A stretch of 64,000 nucleotides of DNA. It comes from Leeuwenhoekiella polynyae (GTDB lineage: Bacteria; Bacteroidota; Bacteroidia; Flavobacteriales; Flavobacteriaceae). A program made the position numbers and the translations under genes. This document shows positions 44,925 through 55,937 of this stretch, piece after piece (the stretch's first letter is position 1; every line of letters begins with the position of its first letter). The notes under the pieces are model-generated. The model saw only the letters and a program-made list of their open reading frames with translations, did not search any database and was not told the origin of the DNA. Location of the stretch: positions 1 to 64,000 of the forward strand of contig NZ_QOVK01000008.1 of NCBI RefSeq assembly GCF_004104075.1, in the 5' to 3' direction.

Positions 44925-47471
44925 ATGGATGATAATTTTTCCCCAAGAGTTAAAGATGTAATAGCCTTTAGTAAAGAAGAAGCTTTGCGATTAGGTCACG
45001 ATTTTATAGGAACCGAACATTTAATGTTAGGCCTTCTTCGCGACGGGAGCGGCAAAGCTATCGAGATTTTACAAGCATTAGATGTAGACCTGAGTCACTT
45101 AAGACGTAAAGTTGAAATCCTAAGCCCTGCAAATCCCGGTTCTGGCCTGGCTAGTAACGACAAAAAGAATTTACATCTCACCAGACAGGCAGAACGTGCC
45201 TTAAAAACAACTTTTTTAGAAGCTAAACTTTTTCAAAGTTCTTCTATTAACACAGCGCATCTTTTACTTTGTGTTTTACGCAACGAGAACGACCCAACGA
45301 CCAAGTTGCTTAATAAACTCAAAGTAGATTATGACAATGTAAAAGATCAATTTAAGCTTATGATGACTAGTGATGACGATTATATAGAGCCTATTAAAAG
45401 TGAATCGTTTAGTGAAGACGACGGCACTACAGATTCTTCTAAGGAAAATCCTTTTAATGCTCCTGGAAATAAATCGAATAAAAAATCTAAAACTCCGGTA
45501 TTAGATAACTTTGGTCGAGATCTTACAGCAATGGCTGAAGAAGATAAACTGGACCCGGTTGTAGGCCGTGAGAAAGAAATAGAGCGCGTTTCTCAAATTT
45601 TGAGTAGACGTAAAAAGAATAACCCGCTACTTATAGGAGAGCCTGGTGTAGGTAAATCTGCAATTGCAGAAGGCCTTGCTTTACGCATTGTTAAGCGTAA
45701 AGTTTCACGTATTCTTTTTGATAAGCGCGTAGTAACCTTAGACCTTGCTAGCCTTGTTGCCGGCACTAAATACCGCGGTCAGTTTGAAGAACGCATGAAA
45801 GCAGTGATGAATGAACTGGAAAAAAATTCTGACATCATCCTGTTTATTGATGAAATTCATACTATTGTAGGTGCAGGCGGAGCTACAGGTTCGCTTGATG
45901 CAAGTAATATGTTTAAGCCTGCCTTAGCTCGTGGTGAGATACAATGTATTGGTGCTACTACGCTTGATGAATACAGACAGTATATCGAAAAAGACGGTGC
46001 TTTAGAGCGTCGTTTTCAAAAGGTAATTGTTGAGCCTACTAATGAAGAAGAAACCATTGAAATCCTTAACAATATCAAGGATAAATATGAAGACCATCAT
46101 AATGTTGAATACACTCCAGAAGCTATTAAAGCGTGTGTTACACTTACAAGCAGATACATTACAGATCGTTTTCTCCCAGATAAGGCAATTGATGCTTTAG
46201 ATGAAGCTGGTTCTCGTGTACACATTGTAAACATTGATGTTCCTAAAAAGATTTTAGACTTAGAACGTCAACTTGAAGAAGTGCGCGAACGTAAAAACTC
46301 TGTTGTAAAAAAACAGAAATATGAAGAGGCAGCAAAATTACGTGACGACGAGAAAAACATTGAAAAGGAATTAGCAGTTGCTCAGCAAAACTGGGAAGAA
46401 GATTCTAAGCAACATAAAGAAACAGTAACAGAAGATAATGTCGCTGATGTAGTTTCTATGATGTCTGGAATACCGGTTAATAGAATTGCAAAAACCGAAA
46501 GTAATAAGCTTGCCGAATTACCTAAATCTATTAAATCTAAGGTTATTGGTCAGGATGAGGCTGTCGCGAAAGTTGCTAAAGCGATTCAGCGTAACCGCGC
46601 CGGACTCAAAGATCCACACAAACCGATTGGTTCATTTATCTTCTTAGGTCAGACTGGTGTTGGTAAAACCCAACTTGCAAAAATTTTAGCAACCGAATTG
46701 TTTGATAACGAAGATTCGCTTGTGCGCATTGATATGAGTGAATACATGGAAAAGTTTGCCATTTCTCGTTTAATTGGTGCTCCTCCGGGATATGTAGGTT
46801 ATGAAGAAGGTGGCCAACTTACCGAAAAAGTAAGAAGAAAACCATACTCTGTGATCTTATTAGATGAGATCGAAAAAGCACATCCAGATGTTTTCAATAT
46901 GTTGCTTCAGGTTCTTGATGACGGTTACATAACAGATTCTTTAGGCCGAAAAATCGATTTTAGAAATACGGTAATCATTATGACGTCAAATATTGGTGCC
47001 CGTAAACTGAAAGATTTTGGTCAGGGAGTTGGTTTTGGCACCGCTGCACGTCAACAACAAGCAGATGATAACGCTAAAGGTGTGATTCAACAAGCACTTA
47101 AAAAGGCTTTCGCCCCAGAATTCTTGAATCGTGTAGATGATGTTGTTGTATTCAATGCATTAGACCGCAAAGAGATTCACTTAATTATTGATATCGAACT
47201 TAAAAAACTTTATCAGCGTATTGAGACTCTAGGTTATCATCTAGAGCTTAGCGATAAAGCTAAAGACTTTATTAGTGATAAAGGATTTGATAAAGAATAT
47301 GGTGCACGACCTCTTAAGAGAGCAATTCAAAAATATATTGAGGATGCCCTTGCAGAAGAGATCATAACCTCTAAAGTTAGCGAAGGTGATAACATCTTTA
47401 TGGACATAGAAGAAGGTAAAGACGAATTAACAATTAGAATTGAGAAGACTGAAAATTCAGCTCAATCTTAA
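44925..47471 (+). CDS. clpC: ATP-dependent Clp protease ATPase subunit ClpC
   Basis: This Hsp100 unfoldase feeds substrates to ClpP and works in protein quality control. There are two N-terminal Clp repeats (about 3-145). The first AAA domain has GEPGVGKS (about 240-247). A UVR motif ([19 protein letters not shown]) lies near 465. The second AAA domain has GQTGVGKT (575-582). The UVR motif identifies ClpC rather than ClpA or ClpB. The 848 residues are full length. It is divergent from gyrA and followed by a terminator. Confidence 0.96.
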   Translation: MDDNFSPRVKDVIAFSKEEALRLGHDFIGTEHLMLGLLRDGSGKAIEILQALDVDLSHLRRKVEILSPANPGSGLASNDKKNLHLTRQAERALKTTFLEAKLFQSSSINTAHLLLCVLRNENDPTTKLLNKLKVDYDNVKDQFKLMMTSDDDYIEPIKSESFSEDDGTTDSSKENPFNAPGNKSNKKSKTPVLDNFGRDLTAMAEEDKLDPVVGREKEIERVSQILSRRKKNNPLLIGEPGVGKSAIAEGLALRIVKRKVSRILFDKRVVTLDLASLVAGTKYRGQFEERMKAVMNELEKNSDIILFIDEIHTIVGAGGATGSLDASNMFKPALARGEIQCIGATTLDEYRQYIEKDGALERRFQKVIVEPTNEEETIEILNNIKDKYEDHHNVEYTPEAIKACVTLTSRYITDRFLPDKAIDALDEAGSRVHIVNIDVPKKILDLERQLEEVRERKNSVVKKQKYEEAAKLRDDEKNIEKELAVAQQNWEEDSKQHKETVTEDNVADVVSMMSGIPVNRIAKTESNKLAELPKSIKSKVIGQDEAVAKVAKAIQRNRAGLKDPHKPIGSFIFLGQTGVGKTQLAKILATELFDNEDSLVRIDMSEYMEKFAISRLIGAPPGYVGYEEGGQLTEKVRRKPYSVILLDEIEKAHPDVFNMLLQVLDDGYITDSLGRKIDFRNTVIIMTSNIGARKLKDFGQGVGFGTAARQQQADDNAKGVIQQALKKAFAPEFLNRVDDVVVFNALDRKEIHLIIDIELKKLYQRIETLGYHLELSDKAKDFISDKGFDKEYGARPLKRAIQKYIEDALAEEIITSKVSEGDNIFMDIEEGKDELTIRIEKTENSAQS

Positions 47472-47492
47472 AGCAAAATTCAACTATATTAG

Positions 47493-47518
47493 AAAAGTCG
47501 CCAAATGGCGACTTTTTT
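47493..47518 (+). terminator. Rho-independent terminator after clpC
   Basis: AAAAGTCGCC AAA TGGCGACTTTTTT lies 22 bp past the clpC stop, a tight stem with a T run. Confidence 0.9.
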
Positions 47519-47584
47519 TATACCTAAACAAAACACTATATTACAGGTAATTAAGATATATTGTATATACTCAACCTCAACTTG

Positions 47585-47947
47585 ATGCTTCAATTCCAAT
47601 TTGGATATATTACGTTTGAAAGTTCCTTAGCCATTGGCAGAATGAATCATGGGATTAAACTTGATCTTGATAAGGCTAATGAAATCTTCAATGCTTGTTT
47701 AGAACATTTTATTAATAAACCTTTCGCATATATCACTATAAGAGAACACTCATACAGCGTGGATCCGTTAGTTTATATAGAATTATCGAAACTTGAAAAT
47801 TTTAAAGCTATGGCAATTGTAACCAATAGCGTATTAGGTATTTCAAGTACCCACATCGAAGCTCAGTTTATAAAGAAACCCTTCAAATGCTTTACTGAAA
47901 CTAATGAAGCAAAAGAATGGGCGTTGAGTATTTTAAACAGAGGATAA
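47585..47947 (+). CDS. Hypothetical protein, 120 residues
   Basis: The ATG at 47585 is chosen over an in-frame TTG at 47561. The alternating beta and alpha pattern (FAYITIREHSYSVDPLVYIEL, then FKAMAIVTNS and a helix near the end) resembles STAS/SpoIIAA-like folds found in Flavobacteriaceae. No catalytic motif or signal peptide is visible. The role is unknown. It is convergent with the following membrane protein gene. Confidence 0.6.
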   Translation: MLQFQFGYITFESSLAIGRMNHGIKLDLDKANEIFNACLEHFINKPFAYITIREHSYSVDPLVYIELSKLENFKAMAIVTNSVLGISSTHIEAQFIKKPFKCFTETNEAKEWALSILNRG

Positions 47948-47970
47948 AAAAAAGGATCCTTTTTTTTATC
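47946..47970. terminator. Bidirectional terminator
   Basis: The perfect palindrome AAAAAAAGGATCCTTTTTTT has A and T runs on both sides and lies between convergent genes. Confidence 0.75.
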
Positions 47971-48277
47971 GATCATTAACACGAATAGGAATTACTCGCG
48001 CATTTCTTTCGGGTTGTGAGCTTCTTAAATATGTATAAATCCACATTAAGGTAAATGATGGTATTATATCTGTAAACGGAAGTATCTCTTCTATAAATAC
48101 TAAGATTGAAGCAATCTTACCATTTCTACCAGGATACATGTTCCCCATTTGTTTTGCTGCATAGGGTGCCCAAGCCAAATCCAAAAAAGGACCTACAATG
48201 GGTATAACCATAGTTAGCATACCTATCAAATCAAAAAGAATACCTTTTAATAATAAATTATAGTTTAATGTTTTCAT
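47966..48277 (-). CDS. Small membrane protein, 103 residues
   Basis: The protein has two hydrophobic regions, MLTMVIPIVGPFLDLAWAPY (about 19-38) and ILVFIEEILPFTDIIPSFTL (about 58-77). A short loop GNMYPGRNGK separates them and the C-terminal tail is basic. It is probably in the inner membrane. I do not recognise the family. It is monocistronic on the minus strand. Confidence 0.6.
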   Translation of the reverse strand: MKTLNYNLLLKGILFDLIGMLTMVIPIVGPFLDLAWAPYAAKQMGNMYPGRNGKIASILVFIEEILPFTDIIPSFTLMWIYTYLRSSQPERNARVIPIRVNDR

Positions 48278-48396
48278 TTAAAGTTGTTTTAAACAGCATT
48301 AAAATACGGAGACCATTCTCATGTTCAATTATCCTTGCTTGCTATATGATTTATAGCGGGATAAGACGTTTAAAGATAAGCAAATAACCTGCCAAA

Positions 48397-48996
48397 CTAA
48401 TTTAAATCTGAACCTATAAGCTTTAAAAATTCATTACGCGTTTCATTATGCTCAAACTGCCCTCTAAAACCCGATGTTGTAGTTGTTGAATTTTGCTTTT
48501 GAACACCACGCATCATCATACACATATGCGACGCTTCAATAACAACTGCTACGCCCTGAGGTTTTAAAGTAGTATTGATACACTCTAAAATATCGTGAGT
48601 CAAACGCTCCTGTACTTGTAACCTTCGGGAAAAAACATCTACAACTCTAGGCAATTTACTAAGTCCTACAATATGACCATTAGGAATATAAGCTATATGT
48701 GCCTTTCCAAAAAAAGGCAACAAATGATGCTCACATAAAGAATACAACTCTATATTCTTAACGATTACCATCTCATTATAATCCTCTTTAAACATTGCAC
48801 CGCGCAAAATCTCACTCGCATCTACATCATAACCACTAGTAAGGTACATCATCGCCTTAGCAGCACGCTCTGGGGTTTTCACAATCCCTTCTCGGTTTAC
48901 ATCTTCACCCAGCCCTCCAATAATAGACTTATAGCAATCCCTTACATCTTCCTGAACTTCAACATTGTACTCTTCAAATTGTTTGTATGGAGTCAT
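48397..48996 (-). CDS. folE: GTP cyclohydrolase I
   Basis: This enzyme converts GTP to dihydroneopterin triphosphate, the first step of folate and pterin synthesis. The zinc-site motif [19 protein letters not shown] contains the Cys and His ligands, and RLQVQERLT and [12 protein letters not shown] complete the signature, including the second zinc cysteine. The 199-residue length is normal. msrA lies upstream on the same strand, 11 bp away, so they may be co-transcribed. Confidence 0.97.
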   Translation of the reverse strand: MTPYKQFEEYNVEVQEDVRDCYKSIIGGLGEDVNREGIVKTPERAAKAMMYLTSGYDVDASEILRGAMFKEDYNEMVIVKNIELYSLCEHHLLPFFGKAHIAYIPNGHIVGLSKLPRVVDVFSRRLQVQERLTHDILECINTTLKPQGVAVVIEASHMCMMMRGVQKQNSTTTTSGFRGQFEHNETRNEFLKLIGSDLN

Positions 48997-49007
48997 AAAT
49001 TATTTTT

Positions 49008-49562
49008 TTATAGATAAACCTCCTGAAGTTTATCTTGATAAAGTTGTTTTATTTTATTGACTTTGGGATTTATAATAAACTGGCAATAACCCTGCATCTT
49101 ATTTCTATTATAATAAGAATCATGCGCTTCTTCTGCCGGATAGAACACCTCTGCATCGGTCACCTCTGTAACAATTTTAGAGTCAAAAACCTGTTCAGAA
49201 TCCAGATATTTAATAAAATTCTCAGCCTTCTGCTTTTGTTCTTCGTTATGGTAAAAGATTGCGCTTCTGTATTGTGTACCCACATCATTAGCCTGACGGT
49301 TTAATGTAGTAGGATCGTGCGTGGTAAAAAATACCTGAAGTAACTCTTGATAAGATATAATACTTGGATCGTAATCAAACTGTATTCCTTCAGCGTGGCC
49401 GGTTCTCCCCTGGCACACTTCCCGGTATGGCGGATTTTTTATGAATCCACCGGTATAACCGCTTTTTACATTATAAATTCCCTTAAAACGCTGAAAAACT
49501 GCTTCGGTGCACCAAAAACAACCATTAGCAAATGTAGCTTTTTCTAATTTCTCACTCATCAT
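49008..49562 (-). CDS. msrA: Peptide methionine sulfoxide reductase MsrA
   Basis: The enzyme repairs methionine S-sulfoxide in proteins. The catalytic cysteine is in ANGCFWCTEAVF near residue 15. GHAEGIQFDYDP and FFTTHDPTTLNRQANDVGTQYRSAIF are family motifs. The 184-residue length is standard and no signal peptide is present, so the enzyme acts in the cytosol. A second in-frame ATG lies at codon 2. It precedes folE on the minus strand. Confidence 0.96.
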   Translation of the reverse strand: MMSEKLEKATFANGCFWCTEAVFQRFKGIYNVKSGYTGGFIKNPPYREVCQGRTGHAEGIQFDYDPSIISYQELLQVFFTTHDPTTLNRQANDVGTQYRSAIFYHNEEQKQKAENFIKYLDSEQVFDSKIVTEVTDAEVFYPAEEAHDSYYNRNKMQGYCQFIINPKVNKIKQLYQDKLQEVYL

Positions 49563-49869
49563 AACAAATATATAACCTGATACTAGTTTAAAGTTTAGTT
49601 TAACCTTTTGTTAATACATTTAATCAAATCGTTAAACAAAATGATAAAACCCTTCTGCATACCCTCTAATCTTTCACACTGTCTTATCTTTGAAAAGCAT
49701 TATCAAAATAGATCTTTATTAAGATTGAAATGCAACAAACTAGTCGGTAATTTGTAGTTTATCTTACGGCGAAAAAGCCTATAATTATATACGAACACGA
49801 GTAATGCCTCATGACTATTTTAAATATAATTGGAGTCAAATATCAACTTAAGCTGATTTTAGAAATACA
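49563..49869. other. Intergenic region with lolD-side promoter
   Basis: About 307 bp between divergent msrA and lolD. TATCTTTG at about 49686-49693 matches the Bacteroidota -7 consensus. No gene is seen. Confidence 0.45.
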
Positions 49870-50532
49870 ATGATTAAAGCTGAAAATATTTATAAATCCT
49901 ACGGTTCTGTTGAAGTGCTTAAAGGAGTTGATTTAGAAATTAAAAATGGCGAAGTGATATCTGTTGTAGGTGCTAGCGGTGCCGGTAAAACCACGCTCTT
50001 ACAAATCTTAGGTACTCTGGATCTTGCAGACAAAAAACCCAACACCAGCTTAAGCATAAACGATACACTAATTACTAAATTGAGCGAGAAAGAACTCAGT
50101 AAATTTAGAAACCTCAATATTGGTTTTATTTTTCAATTTCATCAACTTCTGCCTGAATTTACAGCACTAGAAAACGTATGCATCCCAGCATTTATTGCCA
50201 AAAAAAGTGAAGCAGAAGCAGAAGCTAAGGCTAAAGAATTATTAGGCTTTTTGGGGCTTGATCATCGCATTAACCATAAACCAGGTGAATTATCTGGTGG
50301 TGAACAACAACGCGTTGCTGTAGCGCGATCCTTAATCAATGAACCCGCATTGATTTTAGCGGATGAACCTTCTGGCAATTTAGATAGTGAATCTGCTGAA
50401 AATTTACACAAACTCTTTTTTAAACTACGCGACACCTACAACCAGACTTTTGTAATTGTGACGCATAATGAAGATCTCGCTGCAATGGCAGATCGCAAAC
50501 TAACTATGGTAGATGGCAAAATCATCGCTTAA
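49870..50532 (+). CDS. lolD: LolD-like ABC transporter ATPase
   Basis: This ATPase belongs to the MacB/LolD branch of ABC transporters, which drives lipoprotein release or related envelope transport. Walker A is GASGAGKTT (34-42), the signature is [15 protein letters not shown], and Walker B is [12 protein letters not shown]. The 220-residue length is typical. No LolC or LolE permease gene is adjacent; a MacB/FtsX-like permease lies 12 kb away at 62573. It overlaps the next gene by 20 bp. Confidence 0.85.
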   Translation: MIKAENIYKSYGSVEVLKGVDLEIKNGEVISVVGASGAGKTTLLQILGTLDLADKKPNTSLSINDTLITKLSEKELSKFRNLNIGFIFQFHQLLPEFTALENVCIPAFIAKKSEAEAEAKAKELLGFLGLDHRINHKPGELSGGEQQRVAVARSLINEPALILADEPSGNLDSESAENLHKLFFKLRDTYNQTFVIVTHNEDLAAMADRKLTMVDGKIIA

Positions 50533-51304
50533 GCTTAATAAAACTCAACTCAAAGAATTTCTGGATGAAAAGGCGGCACTATATGAAAGTCCAAAATTTA
50601 TAGGTACAGATCCTATTCAGATTCCGCATCAGTTTACCCAAAAAGAAGATATTGAAATTATAGGTTTTTTGGTAGCCACAATCGCTTGGGGAAATCGCAA
50701 AAGCATTATTACTAATGGTAATAAACTTGTAAATCTCCTCGAGGGGAATCCATATGATTTTGTAATCAATCATTCTGAAGCAGAGCTAGATCATTTGCAA
50801 AATTTTGTCCACCGAACTTTTAACGGTATTGACCTCATGACTTTTATAAAAAGTTTGAAAAATCTTTATTTGAAGCACGGCGGACTAGAAGCGGTTTTTT
50901 CAAAATACAGATCAAAAAACTCTTTACAACCCGCTATAACTGAATTTAAAAAGATATTTTTTGAAATAGAGCATTTACAACGCACTCAGAAGCACGTGAG
51001 TGACCCTTCAAAAAAATCTGCGGCAAAACGCATCAATATGTTTTTAAGATGGATGGTGAGACCCAATAGCGCAGGAGTAGATTTTGGGATTTGGAATCAA
51101 ATTCCGGCTGCTGCATTATCGTGTCCTTTAGACGTACATTCAGGAAGAGTTGCTCGTGATCTAGGCCTTTTAAAACGAAAACAAAATGATGCTGTAGCCC
51201 TCGCTGAATTAGACAAACAGTTAAGAAAACTAGACGTAGAAGATCCTGTTAAATATGATTTTGCACTCTTTGGCTTGAGCGCTTTTGAGAATGATTTATT
51301 TTAA
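50513..51304 (+). CDS. TIGR02757 family conserved protein
   Basis: This 263-residue protein matches the TIGR02757 pattern: [52 protein letters not shown] and a C-terminal [15 protein letters not shown]. It may be related to the helix-hairpin-helix DNA glycosylase fold, but activity is unproven. The start codon lies inside the end of lolD, suggesting translational coupling. It is common in Bacteroidota and has no known role. Confidence 0.85.
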   Translation: MAKSSLKLNKTQLKEFLDEKAALYESPKFIGTDPIQIPHQFTQKEDIEIIGFLVATIAWGNRKSIITNGNKLVNLLEGNPYDFVINHSEAELDHLQNFVHRTFNGIDLMTFIKSLKNLYLKHGGLEAVFSKYRSKNSLQPAITEFKKIFFEIEHLQRTQKHVSDPSKKSAAKRINMFLRWMVRPNSAGVDFGIWNQIPAAALSCPLDVHSGRVARDLGLLKRKQNDAVALAELDKQLRKLDVEDPVKYDFALFGLSAFENDLF

Positions 51305-51442
51305 ATCATTAAGTAGTATTCATAATAGTATTTAGTAAATTTATTCTCGATAAAGACTATGCCTTTTTACTTAGAAATTTAGATTAAAAGTGCAAACCTA
51401 ACCTCTCAAGCACTATTCTTTATCAAGACTCCTAAATTAAAT

Positions 51443-52654
51443 ATGCAAATACCAGCCAAACCCATAAATGAACAAGATCGTTTGTTAGAACTTCAGCAAT
51501 TGAAGCTGATGCATACAGAAGCAGATGCTAACTTTGATATCATTACCAGACTCGCTTCGGCTATTTGTGATGTTCCAATCGCTTTGATCTCATTAATAGA
51601 TGCAGATAAACAATGGTTCAAGTCTAAAACGGGCTGGGATATTTGCGATACAGAACGTGATATTTCATTTTGTGCACACGCGATTCTTCAGCCAAAAGAC
51701 ATAACTATAATTCCAGATTCTAGATTAGATGAGCGGTTTAAAGATAACCCGCTGCTGACTTCAGATTATCCGGTAATATTTTATACGGGAGTTCCTTTAC
51801 TTACTAAAAAGGGAAATGCTATAGGAACATTGTGTATCATAGATCACAAGCCAAAAACGCTTTCAAACTCCCAGATTACTTCTTTAAAAGATCTGGCTTC
51901 TCAAGTTGAAAGTCTTTTTGAATTGCGCAAAAGCAATCTTCAATTGCGAGAAGTAGAAAGCTTGCTTCAGAAGAAAAATGAACAATTGAGAAAATTTGCC
52001 GGCACCGTATCTCACGACATGAAAATGCCGCTTGCAAATATGATTCTCACCACAGATATTTTAAAAGCAAAGTACGCCCCTAGTTTTGATGAGCAAGGCA
52101 ATAACTATCTTTCTTATCTAAAGCAATCTTCATTTTCGCTTAGCGAATATATAGACAATTTACTTTCGTATTACGAGAGCGAAGAACTTACAGTGCAAAA
52201 TCTCGAAGTTTTTGATCTGCACGATCTCTTAGAAGACATTATTGATTTATTGAACATCAACGAAGATTATATAATCAATTTACCTGAAAACGGAATCGAT
52301 ATACAAACCAATAAGTCAGCATTAAACCAGATTTTATTAAACCTGATCACAAACAGCCTCAAGTATAATGATAAAGAAACTGGTATTATAGACATCAACT
52401 GCGTTGAAGATCATGCCTATTATTACATTCAGGTTTCTGATAACGGTAAAGGTATTCCGCAAGATAAAATAGAAAGCATATTTGATTTGTTTAGCACAGC
52501 CTCAGAAACAGACAATAAAGGTAAAAAAGGTAACGGCATAGGTCTTTCTACTGTACGTAATTTGGTTCATTCTTTAGACGGGATTATCAGTGTTAGTAGT
52601 AAAGAAAAGGAAGGAGCTACTTTTGACTTTACAATAAAAAAAGTAAGCGCATAA
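51443..52654 (+). CDS. GAF-domain sensor histidine kinase (copy 1)
   Basis: This 403-residue protein has an N-terminal GAF domain (about 30-170) with ISLIDADKQWFKSKTG and ISFCAHAIL motifs. A coiled-coil linker and a HisKA phosphoacceptor GTVSHDMKMPLAN (H191) follow. The HATPase domain has LLNLITNSLKYND (N box), VSDNGKGIP (G1) and GKKGNGIGLSTV. There is no membrane segment, so it is a soluble sensor. The next gene is a close paralogue. No response regulator is adjacent, so the partner must be elsewhere. Confidence 0.88.
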   Translation: MQIPAKPINEQDRLLELQQLKLMHTEADANFDIITRLASAICDVPIALISLIDADKQWFKSKTGWDICDTERDISFCAHAILQPKDITIIPDSRLDERFKDNPLLTSDYPVIFYTGVPLLTKKGNAIGTLCIIDHKPKTLSNSQITSLKDLASQVESLFELRKSNLQLREVESLLQKKNEQLRKFAGTVSHDMKMPLANMILTTDILKAKYAPSFDEQGNNYLSYLKQSSFSLSEYIDNLLSYYESEELTVQNLEVFDLHDLLEDIIDLLNINEDYIINLPENGIDIQTNKSALNQILLNLITNSLKYNDKETGIIDINCVEDHAYYYIQVSDNGKGIPQDKIESIFDLFSTASETDNKGKKGNGIGLSTVRNLVHSLDGIISVSSKEKEGATFDFTIKKVSA

Positions 52655-52695
52655 TCTGAATATTTGTTTGTTATATTTACATTCATTTTATAACA

Positions 52696-53943
52696 ATGTT
52701 GCAAGTAGACGAACAAAAAAGACAAAAAGCTGTAGATTCATACAAACTTGTAGGAACGCTACCAGAAAAGAGTTATGATGACATCACGCAGATAGCATCA
52801 TACATCTGTGGCACTCCCATTGCGCTAATCACCATGCTTGATTATAACCGCAACTTTTTAAAGTCTCACTATGGAGTTCCTTTTAATGAATCTCCTCGTG
52901 AGATTTCTTTTTGCACCCACGCCATACAAACTAAAGATCCTGTTTTTATAATCCCAGACGCGCGATTAGATGATCGATTTAAAAACAATCCTTTAGTCAC
53001 CGGTGATATGAAAGCTATTTTTTACGCTGGTGTACCACTTATAGATAGAGGTGGTCATGCGTTAGGAACGTTATGTGTTTTTGATCATGAACCGCGCGAA
53101 CTCAATGATAAGCAAATAAACACCATGATTGCTCTTGCGAGTCAGGTTGTGAGCCTCTTTGAACTGCGTCGTCAAAACATTGAAAACAAAAATCTTCAGG
53201 AAAATCTACTTAAGAAAAATAGCCTTCTAAAAGATTTTGCCGGTGTGGTTTCTCACGATATGAAAATGCCTTTGGCTAATATCATTACCACTACAGATTT
53301 GTTGAAGACAAAATACAAAGAGCTGTTAGACAAGAAAGGATTAGATTATCTCAATTATCTTAAAAGCTCTTCGTTTTCGCTAAGCGAATATATAAACGGA
53401 ATTTTACAGCATTATGAGAGCGATAATCTAACAATAGATCAGCGGGAGTCGTTTGATATTCACGATTTATTAGAGCAAATTGAAGATATGCTCAATCACG
53501 ATTACAAGACTGTAATCAACCTACCGGAAGCAAATTACATCATACATTGTAACCGTGCTGCGCTACATCAAATTTTTATTAATTTATTAGGCAACAGTAT
53601 CAAATACAATGATAAAGAAGAACCGGTAATTACTGTTGATTTTAAAGAAGATGAGAGTTTTTACCATTTTAAAATCATTGATAACGGCATCGGGATTCCT
53701 GAAGAGAAAATAGAAGAGATTTTTAACCTGTTTTCTATTGTAGCTTCAAAAGACAAAAATGGAAATCGCGGTAACGGTATCGGTCTTTCTACTGTTAAAA
53801 AGCTGGTTGCTAATCTAGGCGGAAAAATCAGTGTTACTTCTACCCTGGGTGAAGGAAGCACCTTTAGATTTTCAGCTCGAAAAAAGAACATCCCAACATT
53901 GATTAGCGGTCCTGAGAAAGACAATTCAGATTTAACAGAATAA
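52696..53943 (+). CDS. GAF-domain sensor histidine kinase (copy 2)
   Basis: This protein is a tandem paralogue of the previous gene, with the same domain order. Its GAF domain includes ITMLDYNRNFLKSHYG and ISFCTHAIQ. The phosphoacceptor His is H187 in GVVSHDMKMPLAN, followed by HATPase N, G1 and G2 boxes (IIDNGIGIP and GNRGNGIGLSTVK). The 415 residues include a longer C-terminal tail. Shared blocks such as IPDARLDDRFKNNPL suggest a recent duplication. TATATTTA upstream could be a promoter of its own. Confidence 0.88.
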   Translation: MLQVDEQKRQKAVDSYKLVGTLPEKSYDDITQIASYICGTPIALITMLDYNRNFLKSHYGVPFNESPREISFCTHAIQTKDPVFIIPDARLDDRFKNNPLVTGDMKAIFYAGVPLIDRGGHALGTLCVFDHEPRELNDKQINTMIALASQVVSLFELRRQNIENKNLQENLLKKNSLLKDFAGVVSHDMKMPLANIITTTDLLKTKYKELLDKKGLDYLNYLKSSSFSLSEYINGILQHYESDNLTIDQRESFDIHDLLEQIEDMLNHDYKTVINLPEANYIIHCNRAALHQIFINLLGNSIKYNDKEEPVITVDFKEDESFYHFKIIDNGIGIPEEKIEEIFNLFSIVASKDKNGNRGNGIGLSTVKKLVANLGGKISVTSTLGEGSTFRFSARKKNIPTLISGPEKDNSDLTE

Positions 53944-54017
53944 CAAAATAAAGCAGGAAAACACAAGCTTTAAAAAATCAAAACCAGTATTTTCGTTTAG
54001 CCGAAATGTGCTTACTT

Positions 54018-55937
54018 ATGCAGTTTAAAAATCCAGAAATTCTTTACGCGCTTTTTCTACTGCTTATCCCCATTCTCATTCATTTATTTCAGCTAAGACG
54101 CTTTAAAAAGACTCTTTTTTCTAACGTTGCTTTTCTAGAAAAAATCATACAGAATACGCGCAAAAGCAGCTCATTAAAAAAGTGGCTCGTTCTATGCACA
54201 CGTATTTTAGCTTTAGGCTTGTTGATACTGGCTTTTGCACAACCTTTTTTTCCTGCCTCGGAAACAGCAGTAAAACCTCGTGAAACGGTTATTTTTATTG
54301 ATAATTCGTTTAGCATGCAGGCAACGGGTAAAAAAGGAAATCTGTTAACCGAAGCCAAACAAGATCTATTAACAAACCTGCCTCAGGATGAACGCTTAAC
54401 TTTAGTAACCTGGGATAATGCTATAAAAGATTTTGATCCTGCAACAGACCGCAATCTTTTATTAGATCTCGATTTTACAGCAAAAACCACAAATGCCGAA
54501 AGTTTATTATTACGGTTAAACACTTATTTTTCTAACGATCAAACAACTGCCAAACAGCTTATCCTTATTTCAGATTTTCAAGATACGGGTTTGCGACAAG
54601 CTTTAGATACCAATCAAGTTTCTCAACACAGAGTTGTCTTACAATCAACTACATTAGAAAACTATGCTTTAGAAAGCTTAAGTTTAGAAAGAACCGGGGA
54701 GCGTTACAATCTAAAAGTGCTTTTGCGCAGCTCCTTTCCTACTCAGACAGAACTTCCGGTTTCACTGTTTGATAAGGAAAAACTTATTGCTAAGGCTTCG
54801 GTTCAGTTTAAAGAACGGGATACTGCTTCTGTGAATTTTCAGTTGGATACAGATCAGGCAATAGCCGGAAAATTGAGTATCGCAGACCCTGATTTACGTT
54901 TTGATAATGATTTTTATTTCGGTATCAATAAAACAAATCCACTGAAGGTTTTAGCGATTTCAAATGCTGACGACGATTTTTTAAAGAGGTTGTACAAATC
55001 AGAAGAGTACCAGTTCACCTCTGTTTCTGAAAATCAGTTGGATTATGGTATGTTGTCGGAACAAAACCTCATTATTTTAAACGAAACACAAAAAGTACCG
55101 GCAGCGCTGGCTAATCTTCTCAAAACCCACACCCAACAAGGCGGAACGTTAATCTTGATTCCTGCGATGTATGTGCCTTCAAGTACTTACACTAATCTTC
55201 TGAATACATTTGGTTTCACTGCATTCTCGGAGAAAAGTGACCTCCCACAACGCATTACAGATATCAATTATGATCACCCGTTGTATCAAAATGTTTTCAA
55301 CGAAAGGTCTTCTAATTTACAATCTCACGTCATACAGACGTATTTCCCTTTAGAAAAAACCAATTCAATTCTAAGCTTAGAGAATGGCGCACCGTTTCTA
55401 ACAGAAAATAATAATCTTTATATTTTTACAGGCGGACTTAACATAACCAATAGCAATTTTATTAACGGGCAACTCATTGTACCGACCTTCGATAAAATTG
55501 CGAGAGCAGCACTTTCGCTTCCACAAACCTATTATACCTTGGGTACGCAGAATAAGTTTGATATCAACACTACCATTCCTGAAGATGCGGTTGTAGTTCT
55601 TGAAAAAGACAACCAGCAATTCATTCCGCTTCAGAAAAAACAAGGAAATAAAATTAGCATTTCAGCAGAAGAAGGTATTGAAAAAGCCGGTTTGTATGCT
55701 CTAAAATATAAAAATGATACCCTGGCTACCGTTGCTTATAATTATAATCGAAACGAAAGTAAGTTGCAAGAAGTTATCCTTGAGCCCATTAAAGGGGTAT
55801 CTCAAAACTCAAATATACCTGACTTATTGAATACATTAGAACAAGAAACAAATCTCAATTTTCTTTACAAATGGTTTGTTATTTTTGCACTGCTCGCATT
55901 TGTATTAGAAATGCTTATCCTAAAAAAGTTTAAATGA
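54018..55937 (+). CDS. BatA-like membrane protein with vWA-type domain
   Basis: The ATG at 54018 gives MQFKNPEILYALFLLLIPIL, the typical BatA/aerotolerance N-terminus; the ATG at 54006 adds only four residues. Two hydrophobic helices (about 10-27 and 58-76) precede a vWA-like segment VIFIDNSFSMQATGKKG (MIDAS-like DxSxS). A long periplasmic part and a final helix (near residue 620-636, WFVIFALLAFVLEML) follow. BatA proteins are linked with MoxR-type operons, but no moxR is nearby. The stop overlaps the pseudo-dihydroorotase start by 4 bp, suggesting coupling. Confidence 0.82.
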   Translation: MQFKNPEILYALFLLLIPILIHLFQLRRFKKTLFSNVAFLEKIIQNTRKSSSLKKWLVLCTRILALGLLILAFAQPFFPASETAVKPRETVIFIDNSFSMQATGKKGNLLTEAKQDLLTNLPQDERLTLVTWDNAIKDFDPATDRNLLLDLDFTAKTTNAESLLLRLNTYFSNDQTTAKQLILISDFQDTGLRQALDTNQVSQHRVVLQSTTLENYALESLSLERTGERYNLKVLLRSSFPTQTELPVSLFDKEKLIAKASVQFKERDTASVNFQLDTDQAIAGKLSIADPDLRFDNDFYFGINKTNPLKVLAISNADDDFLKRLYKSEEYQFTSVSENQLDYGMLSEQNLIILNETQKVPAALANLLKTHTQQGGTLILIPAMYVPSSTYTNLLNTFGFTAFSEKSDLPQRITDINYDHPLYQNVFNERSSNLQSHVIQTYFPLEKTNSILSLENGAPFLTENNNLYIFTGGLNITNSNFINGQLIVPTFDKIARAALSLPQTYYTLGTQNKFDINTTIPEDAVVVLEKDNQQFIPLQKKQGNKISISAEEGIEKAGLYALKYKNDTLATVAYNYNRNESKLQEVILEPIKGVSQNSNIPDLLNTLEQETNLNFLYKWFVIFALLAFVLEMLILKKFK

